A stretch of DNA of 64,000 nt from JAKJEP01 sp964580995 (lineage in GTDB: Bacteria > Planctomycetota > Phycisphaerae > Sedimentisphaerales > SM23-30): NCBI GenBank assembly GCA_964580995.1, contig CAZOMV010000003.1, positions 1-64,000 of the forward strand, in the 5' to 3' direction. Under the pieces are notes generated by a model. That model was not told the DNA's origin. It saw only the letters and a list, made by a program, of their open reading frames with translations, and made no database searches. Position 1 is the first letter of the stretch. Every line of letters starts with the position of its first letter. Of this stretch, positions 1 through 10,100 are shown piece by piece. Made by a program: the position numbers and the translations under genes.

Positions 1-783
1 GCTCAACTTAAGGTAATGCTCTTTAAGCACTTCAACTGCGAAATCATGAATGAAGCCGGCACCATGTCCCGCGTCCCCCACCTGCTGGAATTCTGCCGCC
101 AGCACCACCTCAAAATGTGTACCATCGCCGATCTCATCGAATATCGTATGCAGCGGGAAATCCTGGTCCAGCGGCTGGAAACTGTCGAACTGCCCACTGA
201 CTGCGGTACCTTCCGCCTGATCGGCTATGGCACGGTCGTGGACAACAAAACCCACCTGGCTCTGTGCAAAGGCGACGTCGGCCTGCTCGATGACAACGGC
301 AAAGTCATCGAACAGCAGGATACCGTTCTGGTCCGGGTCCATAGCGAATGTCTCACCGGCGATATCTTCCATTCCCGCCGCTGCGACTGCGGCAACCAGC
401 TCCATGAGGCCATGCACCGTATCGAAAAAGCCGGCAAAGGCGCCGTCATCTATCTCCGCCAGGAAGGCCGCGGCATCGGCCTCAAGGCCAAGCTCCACGC
501 CTACCGCCTCCAGGACCTCGGCATGAACACCATCCAGGCCAACGAATGGCTCGGCTTCGAGGCCGACAAACGCGACTACGGACTCGGCGCCCAGATCTGC
601 CGCGACCTGGGACTCCGCAAAATCGCCAACATGACCAACAACCCCGTCAAAACCAACCGCCTGGAAGTCTATGGCGTCACCGTCGTCGAGCAGGTCCCCC
701 TGGAAGTCGGCTGCACCGAACACAACCGCCATTACCTGCAAACCAAACGCGATAAAATGGGTCATATATTACGAAACTTATAA
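1..783 (+). CDS. ribBA: Bifunctional riboflavin biosynthesis protein RibBA, 3' part (GTP cyclohydrolase II)
   Basis: Partial: the reading frame is open from base 1, so the start and most of the 3,4-dihydroxy-2-butanone-4-phosphate synthase (RibB) half lie outside the window. The last RibB residues are visible (NEAGTMSRVPHLLEF and TIADLIEYR, typical of the RibB C-terminus). From about residue 60 follows a complete GTP cyclohydrolase II domain, which opens the imidazole ring of GTP in the first step of riboflavin synthesis. It shows RVHSECLTGD, then CDCG, giving the three zinc cysteines, the RQEGRGIGL nucleotide/catalytic block, and the C-terminal NNPVKTNRLEVYG block. The fusion is the common bacterial RibBA arrangement. 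The downstream gene starts 137 bases later and looks unrelated. The function is very secure; only the 5' end is missing. Confidence 0.95.
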   Translation, partial: AQLKVMLFKHFNCEIMNEAGTMSRVPHLLEFCRQHHLKMCTIADLIEYRMQREILVQRLETVELPTDCGTFRLIGYGTVVDNKTHLALCKGDVGLLDDNGKVIEQQDTVLVRVHSECLTGDIFHSRRCDCGNQLHEAMHRIEKAGKGAVIYLRQEGRGIGLKAKLHAYRLQDLGMNTIQANEWLGFEADKRDYGLGAQICRDLGLRKIANMTNNPVKTNRLEVYGVTVVEQVPLEVGCTEHNRHYLQTKRDKMGHILRNL

Positions 784-821
784 TTTAGGTTTTCGGATCA
801 TCCGTTAATCGAGTAAGAACG

Positions 822-843
822 GCGGCCCAGGTAGGCTGGCCGC
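822..843 (+). other. Hairpin between ribBA and the WXXGXW gene
   Basis: GCGGC and CAG pair with CTG and GCCGC around a five-base loop, with one bulged C. No T-tract follows, so it is not a classical intrinsic terminator. It could still end ribBA transcription or belong to the leader of the next gene. Confidence 0.3.
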
Positions 844-920
844 GGCAAGAAAAAACCAGGAGCATGTTGTTGGCTGGTATAATGCCGATTACTCCCAACG
901 TAACTCAGGAGAGTTTGATT

Positions 921-2390
921 ATGCGACAACCATATTTTACCAAATCCATCGCGTTATTGGTATCCCTGTTAGCAATAGGCTCTCACCTTCTCGCGCAGGA
1001 CAGTGCCCCTTATGAAGCCGTTCCCTCCACCCCGGATCAGGAAGAGCCTGAGGTTTTAACCAGCGGGCCGGTGCATGAGGCCTTCGCCGAACCGGTCGAA
1101 TTGCAGCTTCAGGATCCTCTGGTGATCCCGGCCCAACCGCCGGCTGTCATCGTGGAAAATCCGCCGGCGGAAAGGCCCGCCGGGGAACAATTCGTCTGGA
1201 TCCCGGGCTATTGGGCCTGGGATACGGACCGAAACAGCTTCATCTGGGTCTCCGGCTGCTGGCGCGCCGCTCCCCAGAAAATGTACTGGGTTCCCGGCTA
1301 CTGGGCCAAAACGCCCGACGGCTGGCAGTGGATATCCGGTTTCTGGTCGCCGGTGGCCGCCGCTCAGCAGATCGAATATCTGCCCCCGCCGCCGGCCCTG
1401 GAAGATGTGGAACCCCTGGGTATCCAGCCGTCTCCCGATACGATTTGGATTCCCCCCTGCTGGTACTGGTATCAGGGTCAGTATATCCGGCGGTCCGGAT
1501 ACTGGCTGACGGCCCAGGAAAACTGGGTATGGATCCCGTCCCATTACGTCTGGACACCACGCGGGTATGTATTCGTCAAGGGATACTGGGATTACCAGCT
1601 CAACCGCCGCGGCGTCTTGTTTGCACCCGTCTATTTCCCCCGGCCCGTCTATAAGCGGCTGGGGTATTCGTACTCGGTCCGCATTGTCGTCGATATCGAC
1701 AATCTGCAGTTTAACCTGTTTACCGCGCCGCGTTACCGTCACTACTATTTCGGCGATTACTACGATATCCATTACGTCGAAGCCGGCATCTATCCCTGGT
1801 TTGAATGCGAGCGGCGCCATACCTGGTATGACCCGATTTATCAGCATAACCGCTGGTATTCCCGCAAAACGGACTCGCACTGGGAGGAGCATCAGCGCAA
1901 TCATTATGATGACCGCCGGGCCAACAAGGATCTGCGCCCGCCCAGAACCTATCGCGAGATGGAGATCCGGCAGGCGAAAATGTCCCCCACCCAGCGAAAA
2001 AATATGCAGATGGCCGAGCCGCTGGGAACCTTGACCGCCAGGAAGAAAACATCGCTTAAATTCGAGCGAATCAAAGACAACAAACGAGAGGGACTCTCCC
2101 AGCATTCAACCAGGGTCCATCAGTTCCGTGAGGAACGCAGCCGCTGGGAATCGCCGGCAGCCGATCGCAAAACAAGTCCCCCCGCCGCCGAACGAAAAAA
2201 TACTGTAACTCCGCCGGATCGGACAGATCGGGCGGATCGGGTAAAGATCCCGGATTCACCCGTCGTAGGCAAACGAAGCATCTGGAGTACCTTCAAAAAA
2301 GGTCCGCCCTCCCGGCCAGCCGATGAACAAAAAACCCAGGCCAGGGACAGCGATACCCGCAAAGACCGGGGCCGGCAAAATAAAAAATAA
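921..2390 (+). CDS. Secreted WXXGXW (YXWV) repeat protein
   Basis: 489 residues. The start at 921 is chosen because AGGAG lies at a good distance upstream and a Sec signal follows (MRQPYFTKS, then a hydrophobic stretch ending near LLAQ). An in-frame ATG at 864 has no such signal. Residues about 90-230 carry repeated aromatic motifs of the WXXGXW kind: WIPGYW, WVSGCW, WVPGYW, WISGFW, RRSGYW, FVKGYW. The repeat family is known from envelope proteins of planctomycetes and proteobacteria, without a firm biochemical role. The last 150 residues are highly charged (R, E, K, D) with proline and probably disordered. It heads a co-directional group of exported proteins. Likely an envelope structural or binding protein; the partner is unknown. 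Confidence 0.8.
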   Translation: MRQPYFTKSIALLVSLLAIGSHLLAQDSAPYEAVPSTPDQEEPEVLTSGPVHEAFAEPVELQLQDPLVIPAQPPAVIVENPPAERPAGEQFVWIPGYWAWDTDRNSFIWVSGCWRAAPQKMYWVPGYWAKTPDGWQWISGFWSPVAAAQQIEYLPPPPALEDVEPLGIQPSPDTIWIPPCWYWYQGQYIRRSGYWLTAQENWVWIPSHYVWTPRGYVFVKGYWDYQLNRRGVLFAPVYFPRPVYKRLGYSYSVRIVVDIDNLQFNLFTAPRYRHYYFGDYYDIHYVEAGIYPWFECERRHTWYDPIYQHNRWYSRKTDSHWEEHQRNHYDDRRANKDLRPPRTYREMEIRQAKMSPTQRKNMQMAEPLGTLTARKKTSLKFERIKDNKREGLSQHSTRVHQFREERSRWESPAADRKTSPPAAERKNTVTPPDRTDRADRVKIPDSPVVGKRSIWSTFKKGPPSRPADEQKTQARDSDTRKDRGRQNKK

Positions 2391-2392
2391 TC

Positions 2393-2414
2393 CGGCTTGC
2401 CCCGGAACAAGCCG
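2393..2414 (+). other. Intergenic hairpin after the WXXGXW gene
   Basis: Perfect 7-bp arms CGGCTTG / CAAGCCG with an 8-base loop begin two bases after the stop codon. There is no T-run, so this may be a processing or attenuation stem between the WXXGXW gene and the mini-lipoprotein gene. Confidence 0.35.
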
Positions 2415-2448
2415 AAAGATAAATGGCATCTTACTAAGGAGACCGGAT

Positions 2449-2655
2449 ATGAAACGGCTAAAAGTAACTCTCGTAACCTTGTTAGCGGTAATGTTGGCCG
2501 CCATGTGGATGGCAGTGGCCGGATGCGGCGGGGACAAACGCCATGATCACCATAACAGGGATCACCATTCCCAAAAGTACAAACACCATGACGGCGATCA
2601 CCATGAGGATCATGACGATGACGACGACCACCACCACGAGGATCATGATGATTGA
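2449..2655 (+). CDS. His/Asp-rich mini-lipoprotein
   Basis: 68 residues. The start is set at 2449 because an AAGGAG site precedes it and a lipoprotein signal follows directly (MKRLKV, hydrophobic core, lipobox AVAGC). After the lipid cysteine the mature part is about 42 residues, made almost only of His, Asp, Glu and a few Lys and Asn, with runs such as DHHEDHDDDDDHHHEDHDD. That composition suits binding of divalent metals (Zn, Ni, Cu, Ca) in the envelope. This is inferred from composition alone. The gene overlaps no other real gene and lies between two secreted proteins on the same strand. The alternating CAT/GAT codons make the other frames look like artificial Met/Thr- or Val/Ile-rich peptides, which are shadows. 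Confidence 0.65.
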   Translation: MKRLKVTLVTLLAVMLAAMWMAVAGCGGDKRHDHHNRDHHSQKYKHHDGDHHEDHDDDDDHHHEDHDD

Positions 2656-2710
2656 TAGCACATTTCTGCCCGCCCATAGACAGGATGAATCAAGGGGCAA
2701 GAGGCATCGA

Positions 2711-3571
2711 ATGAAACCGGCAATGATGCTCGGCATAATCTTCTTCGTTCTGGGGGTGGCCCGCGGCAATCCGGTTATCGAGGACCTCAACGGTCCGACG
2801 ATCCTGTTGGGCTACAGCCAGGAAAATCATAAAATAAATCCCATTTCTTCTTTTATGTATTTTGTCCCCCTGATCTCACCCTCGCTGGTTGACAGGGAAA
2901 CCAGCGCCGACAATGAGCAGCAGGTTGGCATTATCTCCTATACGAGAAAGGTAACGGCAAAATCCTTTCAGGTGTCCTGTGATTTTAAAATATCCGGGAA
3001 AGGCTTTCACAAAAACACCTTTGACCCAAATGGGATGATTGAGACCCATATCGATGAATTGAAAAAAGGAGAGTCCCTGACCAATATGCTGGATTATATC
3101 AAATTTGAAGGGGAAGGATTCGGCCGCATCGAGGTCGAGGGAACCATAACCAATTCCGTCCTGACCGTTACCGAAATGGACATCAAATTCAACGCCAGGG
3201 ACCACAGAAGCCCCATAACCGTCGGCCTCTATGATGTTAAGCCGAAAAATGGACAATACAAGTTTGAAAACAGATCGAATCCGATAGTCGCCCGCGTGAA
3301 CAAGTTAATCTTCAAAAAAACCGACAAAACGCCGCGTATGGGGATGAAACTCGCCTCGATCAGTAAATCCGAAGAATCCGACGGCTTCTTCAGCAGCCTC
3401 AAGGGGGCCTTAGCCAATCTGTTCATCAGTCCGACCAAAGTGGAAAAACTCGGCAATGACACCATGCTCAACTTTGGCCACGCTCTGTTCCAACAAAATC
3501 CCACCTTCACGTTCCCCAAAGCCAAAAATATAAAAGAAAACAGGCTTGTACCGCAGCAGATAGAACAGTAA
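2711..3571 (+). CDS. Secreted protein of unknown function
   Basis: 286 residues, starting at 2711 with a Sec-type signal (MKPAMMLGIIFFVLGVARG). The longer open frame upstream runs through the His-rich gene and is not credible. The mature part is a mixed alpha/beta protein of ordinary composition. Phrases such as VSCDFKISGKGFHKNTFDPNG and FGRIEVEGTITNSVLTVTEMDIKF suggest a beta-rich, lipocalin- or AsmA-like layer, but I recognise no family. No catalytic motif, repeat or membrane segment is seen after the signal. The gene sits 55 bases after the mini-lipoprotein and 44 bases before a further lipoprotein, so the group is probably co-transcribed. That suggests, but does not prove, an envelope role. 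Confidence 0.65.
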   Translation: MKPAMMLGIIFFVLGVARGNPVIEDLNGPTILLGYSQENHKINPISSFMYFVPLISPSLVDRETSADNEQQVGIISYTRKVTAKSFQVSCDFKISGKGFHKNTFDPNGMIETHIDELKKGESLTNMLDYIKFEGEGFGRIEVEGTITNSVLTVTEMDIKFNARDHRSPITVGLYDVKPKNGQYKFENRSNPIVARVNKLIFKKTDKTPRMGMKLASISKSEESDGFFSSLKGALANLFISPTKVEKLGNDTMLNFGHALFQQNPTFTFPKAKNIKENRLVPQQIEQ

Positions 3572-3615
3572 AATACAGGAAAAGAAACGTGGATTAGTGG
3601 ATGGAACTGAATACC

Positions 3616-4134
3616 ATGATGAAAAAGTATCCGATCCAAGGCATGCTCCTCCTTTGCCTGGCCCTGCTGCCACTGGGTTGCCAGCCGCCCACCGACATCC
3701 AGTCCCGCTCCGCCGCGGAATGCTCCCCCTTCCAGGTCGCCAAAGTCTATCTCCAGCCGGCTTTCACCAAAGCCTACCTTGCAAAATCCGGTCTTTCCGG
3801 CGATGGCTATATCGAAGCCTGTGTCGAACTGCGCGACCAGTTCGGCGACCCCATCAAAGCTCCGGGGAAATTCCGCTTCGAAATTTTCAAATACCGTCCT
3901 GCTTTCGCCGACCCTCGCGGCAAACGTTTCGCCCTCAATGGCATTCAGATCGTCGACCTGGAAAACATCGAAATCAATCAGCAGCACTGGAATCCCATCA
4001 CCCGCAGCTACAAAATGACCCTCCAGCTTCCCGATCTCTCCCGCGACGCCTCCCGCTTTGTCCTGCAGGTTACCTTCAGCCTTAGCGAAAACTACCGCCT
4101 CCAGGATCTCCTCACCCTCGAATTTGAAAAATAA
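3616..4134 (+). CDS. Lipoprotein of unknown function
   Basis: 172 residues from 3616; ATG codons at 3601 and 3619 are also possible. 3616 is preferred because GGA lies about ten bases upstream and the product then begins MMKKYP, a normal n-region. The hydrophobic core ends in the lipobox LPLGC near residue 21. The mature part begins QPPTDIQSRS and contains a strand-rich stretch around YIEACVELRDQFGDPIKAPGKFRFEIFKYRP, reminiscent of a small beta-sandwich; family not recognised. Its stop codon lies only four bases from the stop of the giant gene on the other strand. The two transcripts therefore converge without room for a terminator between them. Confidence 0.65.
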   Translation: MMKKYPIQGMLLLCLALLPLGCQPPTDIQSRSAAECSPFQVAKVYLQPAFTKAYLAKSGLSGDGYIEACVELRDQFGDPIKAPGKFRFEIFKYRPAFADPRGKRFALNGIQIVDLENIEINQQHWNPITRSYKMTLQLPDLSRDASRFVLQVTFSLSENYRLQDLLTLEFEK

Positions 4135-4138
4135 GAGA

Positions 4139-7100
4139 TTATTCGACCAGGATCATGCGGAACTGGTCGATGGTCAGGGGGGACTGGTATAGCTGGCCGT
4201 GGGCTTTGAAGGGTTTGATGGAGCCGCTGGCGAGCAGGCCGAAGAGGGAGTCGTGGGTGGTTTGCGTTAAGGAGTTTTTGCTGAACTTGACGGACAAGGC
4301 GCCGGTGGAGGCGGCGGCATCATCCGGTGTGAAATATGTTAAGTCGCTGCCGGGATTGACCGCGGCGGCGGCGATGCTACCCAGATAGGTGCCTTTGACG
4401 GTGAGGTTTAGATTCCCGTCGCCGAACAGGTCGTTGGTCCCATCGAGCTGGGCGTCGGTACCGAGGTCGGCGCCGGAGAGAAAGAGGCTGTCAATGGCGT
4501 TTCCACCGATAAAGACTTTTTCGAGGCTGGCGCCAGCGGCGAGGGTGGACTGGGTAAGATGGCCGCTACATTTCATGTTGAATATGTCGGTACCGGCGGA
4601 GATGGTGGTATCCTGGCCGCTGCCGATTTTTATTTTATTAATATAGGAGCTGGTTCGGACCAGGGCGTCCACCATATCGCGGGCGTATATGGCATTCACT
4701 TCGGCGGCTTGTATGCTGGAGCTTATGGTTCCGCGACGAACTTTGATATTGCCGATCCGATCACCTGCCGTGAGATTGCCGCTGAGGTCGCCTTGAGAAA
4801 TTACCAAGTTTTCCAAATCATCGTCCACGATCAGATTGGCACCCAGATTACCCTGGGTGATGGTAAGGCTGGAGATGGAATGGGCGGTTAATTCTCCGCT
4901 TTCATAGTTGTCCGCCTGGAATGATTGCAAGTGGCCGGTAATGTTGAAAGATACATTCTGGCCGATGGAGCCGGCATAGATTTTCAAGCCGTAGTTATCG
5001 TTATCCGTAGTTGAGTTGCTGGAGACCAGGTGGAAGGAGGCATTGTCGCCGATAGCACCGACGAGGAGCTTGGAGATACTCTGCTGGACACGAATTTCAT
5101 CGGAAATGGCGGCTTTGGCACTAGAGATCGAATGGATCGGTGAATCACATAAAATGGTTCCAATGGAGAAGGGCAAAGAACCGCTGGAGGAAGTTATTTT
5201 CAGAGAGGTTTTTTCGTCGGTATTGGTCAGGACGATTTGTTCGATACTATTGCCGCTGCCCACCGCTTCTCCCAGGAGGATGGAGGCGTCGCCGTTGCCC
5301 TGGAGGATCACTTTGATATGATTACCGTCGGCAGTTATAAAGCTATAGGTTTCATGGCTGTGAATAACCGCGGCAGTCACGACAGAAAAATCCTGGGTGG
5401 CGGTTTGTTCGATACCGTTCCCGGCTATGTCTTTGATGGCACTGCCAGCGGGGAGCACCAGCCGATACCTATCCGGCCCCAATTCGGAAGTACCGGTCAC
5501 GGTTTGGGGCAGCACCAGAGTGAGGGTATAGGTATCTTCTACATAAAGGATGGCGGTCGGCTGAATCAACAGTTCGTTGCCGTCGTCAAAGGTGCCGTCG
5601 TTGCCGGAGGCCAGCAGCAGATAATTATCCAGGCTCAAAACGGAGTTGGGATCGATATCGTTTTTAGCGAAGATAATACTGATCTGGGTGGGTCCGTGGT
5701 TGAGCCAAAGGGAATCGACAACGATGGCGGTTACCTGGGGGGCGGTGTGGTCATAGACAAATGTTTGCAGAGCGGAAAGATCGGAGCTGTTGCCCAGGCC
5801 ATCGAAGGCACGGGCCAACAGCAGGTTTTCACCTTCGCGGATGAGGCTGCTGTCGATGAACAATTGATATTCGCCGGCTTCGGTTTCATTGGCGAATCCA
5901 GCAGACCTGCCATTGCAGATGACTTCGACGGTGGTATCGGGTTCCGCGGTGATATGGACCAGGACGGTGGAGAGATTGGTGATGCGGTCGGTATCATGCA
6001 GTCCGCTATCGGAGATGGAATCGACTTGGGGAGCGTCCGGGGCCGGCGGGCCGGCGGTGTCGAAACTGAAGGTAATGATAATCTCATCGCCGCTGTCCAG
6101 GGCCGGCGAATGCGATCCGGTCACATTTAGACTGGCCGGATTTCCCGCCTGATCGAGCAGCGAAATAGTAGGATTGATGGTTAATCGATAGGTATCATCC
6201 GAAAGAGTAATGGCCGTGTTGAGCCGAACCAGACCGGAAATGCTATCGGTTGTCACGCTACTAACCGGAATCATCCATTCATTACCATCGCCGAATGTGC
6301 CATCGCCGCCCGCCCCGGTCAGAAGATACCCGCTGATATCCGCCGCCGCCAGGGTATCCAGATCATCCGCGTTCAGGTAAAGTTCGATATTATTGGTGGT
6401 TTGGGTATAGTTATCCTGGGGGAAATAGTTATAGATCAGCGGAGCGGTGGTATCCAGGGTTAAGTCTAATGCCTGGGAATGAGCGATATTGCCGACCGGA
6501 TCGGTACTGAAGATTTCGATATGATTTAATCCCTCTTCCAGATCATCCGGCTGAAGGGTATATTCCCAAACGCCGCTGTCATCGGCCTGTACCGTTGCCA
6601 CCGTGCTGCCCGACACAACCACCGCGACCGAACTGTTCGGCTTTACCGTCCCTGATATAAGCGGATTGGAATTATTGGTCAAGCCATCGCTCGGGGAGGA
6701 ACCGGTATCGGTATCGGGCGAAAGGATCGGGATGATCGGCGAATCCAGTTCCAGATCCAGGAACATCGCGAGCGAAGCGGAAGATGCGGAGACATTGCCG
6801 GCCACATCGGTAATGGTAACATAAATATCGTTGTTGCCCTCGGCCAGAACACCCGGGGCAAAGGTATAGGTCCAATTTCCGCTGGCGGAAGCCGTGAGCT
6901 GCGTTACAAACGAGCTGTTCAGATATAAAGCCACGCGGGCCGACGGCTCGGTGGTTCCTTCGAGGGTTGCGGTTTCATCGGAAGTGCGATTATCCGTGTT
7001 GCTCACTCCGGTATCGCTGCCGGCCTGCAAATCCGGAAGTGCGGCGATTGGTTGGGTGGTATCAATCGTAATCGTCAGAGGCAGCGAGGAAGCACTGAGC

Positions 7101-10100
7101 AATCCCGAACTGTCTTTGGTAATGATGGTAATTATGTTGTTCCCTTCCTGGAGAATTCCATTGGCAAACGTATAAGCCCAGAAACCGTTGGCATTGGCCA
7201 TGGTGCTGCCGATCACATTATCATTGGCATACACATAAACCTCATTATTGGCGTCGGCTTTGCCGTCGATGATTGCCATTTTCACGTAGGTCAGATTGTC
7301 CGTACTGATACTGCCGCTGTCGCTGACGGCCTGAAGATTGGGAGCGGTCGGCTGGGTGGGCATGACATTGAGCCAGATGGTCAAGTCATCGGAAGGGACG
7401 GAAACATTGCCGGCGACATCCGTGGCGACGACGTCAATCTGATGGACACCACTTTGAATCTCTCCCTGCGCGAAGGTGTAACTCCAGGCACCGGTCCCGT
7501 CCGCATCCACGGTGTGGATCGGTTCGCCATCCACACGAACCGTGACGTGGGTATTCGGATCGGCAACCCCATTGAAGACGGGTGTTTCATCAGAGGTCAC
7601 TTCATCGTTATCGATATCACCGGTATCGGATTCGGCAGCCAGGTCCGGCAATCCCGGCTGGGCGATGGTGGTATCCAGCGTAATGGTCAATGCGGCGCTG
7701 GAAGCCGAGATATTAAACGCTTTATCCTTGACAATCACGGTAATATGATTGACCCCTTCCCCTAACTGACCGCTGGAAAAGGTGTAGGACCAGTTTCCGG
7801 TGGCAATATACTGTTCGCTGATGGTATCAATCAGAACCGCTCCGCCGCCCTGATCGACATACAATTGCAGGGAGCTGTTCACTTCGACGGTTCCGGTTAT
7901 GGTAACATTTGGAATATTTGTTACATTGTCGCCATTCAAATCGCCCGTGTCGCTGACCGCAGTCAGGTCGGGAACAGCCGGCAGGCTGGCGGTAGTATCC
8001 AGAGTAATGGTTAAGGTACTACAATATGCGGAAATATTTCCCGCTACATCTCTTTGTGCCACTTTGATGGTGTTGGCGGTGCCGGTGGCAGAGGCATTCA
8101 GGCCGCCAGCGAAGGTATAAGACCAAAAACCATCCATCGTTCCATCGGCTGCGTCGGTGGTGGAGGCGAAGGCGTCCACGCCGTTGAGGTGAATCAGGAT
8201 GGTGGCGCCGGTTTCGCAGGTACCGGTAATGGTGGAGGTGGTATCGCTGGTGTAATTGTCGGTATCGCTGGAGCCGCTGTCGGAAGCGGCCAGCAAATCC
8301 GGGGGCAGGGGCGTGGAGATGGCGGTGTCCAGAACCACCACCAGGTCGGCGGAAAAATCGCTGGTGTTGCCCACGCTATCCACGGCCCAGGCATCAATGA
8401 TGTTGGTGCCCTCGATGAGGTCGTCCACGCCGTCAAACGTATAGGTCCAGTTGCCCAGACCGTTGCTAGTGGTGGAGCCGACCTGGCTGCCGTTGACGCG
8501 GACATAGATGGTGCAGCTCGGATCGGACTGGCCGGTGATGGTGGGGGTGTCGGTAGAAGTCAGATTGTCCGTATTGGAATCGCCCAGATCGGCGGCGGCC
8601 TGTAAATCCAGTGAAGAAGGGATACTAATAGCCGTTTCGATGGTAATGGTCAGATTGGCTGAATCCAGAGAGTTGCCGGCACTATCGGTACTGAGGACAT
8701 CGATGATATTGGCCCCTTCACTCAGAGTACCGGCGGCAAAGATATAACTCCAGTTTCCCGCCGCACTGGCGGTCGTGGTGCCAATACTGGTCGCCGCCCC
8801 ATCGGGGTTCAGGCGAATGGTGATGGTCGTATTCGGGTCAGCGGTTCCGGTGATCCGGGGATTGGCATGGCTGGTGATATTGTCGATACTGCTGGAACCG
8901 GTATCCGTAGCGGCAGTCAAATCCGGCTGGGAAGGAGCCGCAATGGTCGTATCAAGGGTAATGGTCAGATTACTGCTGGCAACGGAGGTATTGCCCGCAA
9001 TATCCGCGGCCTGGACATAAATGGTGTTAACTCCCTCATTTAACCAGCCGTTGGTAATACTGTAGCTCCAGATGCCATTAGCACCCACCGTTGCCGTACC
9101 GGTATGTGCCCCGGCGTTAATATTGATGGTAACGGTACTGTTGGCTTCCGCCGTTCCCGAGATGGCGGGGGTGGTATCGTTGGTAATATTATCGGCGTTA
9201 TTGGAACCGGAATCATCGCTGGTGGCCAAATCCGGCTGGGCCGGCTGCAAAATAGCGGTGTCTAAGGTTAGTACCAGATCCAGACTCCAGACACTGGTAG
9301 TGCCGGCGGTATCGATGGTTAAAAAATCAATGGTGTTGGTTCCTTCTGATAAGGCGCCCGCGATAAAGGTATAACTCCATAGACCGGCATTGGCGTTGCC
9401 GTCGGTACCATTGTTATCCGTAAATGTGATGATCGTACTTTCATTGATCCGAATTTTGATCTGCGCTCCGGCAGGACAGGTGCCAGCAATGGTGGGAGTG
9501 TTATCGTAAGTAATATTATCATTGGCAAGGGTTCCCGTATCGGAAGCAGGCAGTAGGTCCGGTGCCGTTTCCGCTCCGGTACTAAAATCAACCGTAACAT
9601 TTAAATCTGCAGAAGGATTGGAAATATTTCCCGCGGTATCCACTGCGACGATATGAATGGCATTGACTCCTTCTTCCAGGGGGTAGTCAGCGGTGAAGGA
9701 ATAACTCCAGGAGCCGTTGGCCGCGGCCGTGGTGGTTCCCACGATGGTATCGGCATCGCTGGGGGTATCCAGCCACACCCGAACCGTACTGTTGCCTTCC
9801 ACGGACCCGGCGGCGCCTTGAATGGTGGGCCGGATTTCCGAGGTGATGTTGTCGGTATCGTCGGTACCGGTATCGGAAGAAGCGGCCAAGTCGGATACCG
9901 CCGGATCGGCAATGGTGGTATCCAGGGTTACGGTCAGGTCGGGGGAATTGCCCAGGGTATTGCCAGCCTGGTCGATAAAACGAAAATCGACGATGTTAGC
10001 GCCTGCGGCTAAATCGCCGGCCTGCAAGGTAATGGAAAACGATCCATCCGCATTGGCCGTGCCGCTGCGGGTATCCGCCCCGCCCACTCGCAGCCAAACA

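Noticed and set aside
1056..2105. 349-codon open frame opposite the WXXGXW gene
   Set aside because: No ribosome site and no recognisable domain; the plus-strand gene has a signal peptide and repeats.
5237..6130. Long open frame on the plus strand, opposite the giant gene (and others at 7052-7765, 8054-8605, 9822-10298)
   Set aside because: Gly/Val/Ile-rich products without domain or ribosome site, in the mirror of the Ig repeats. They are antisense shadows of biased codon use.
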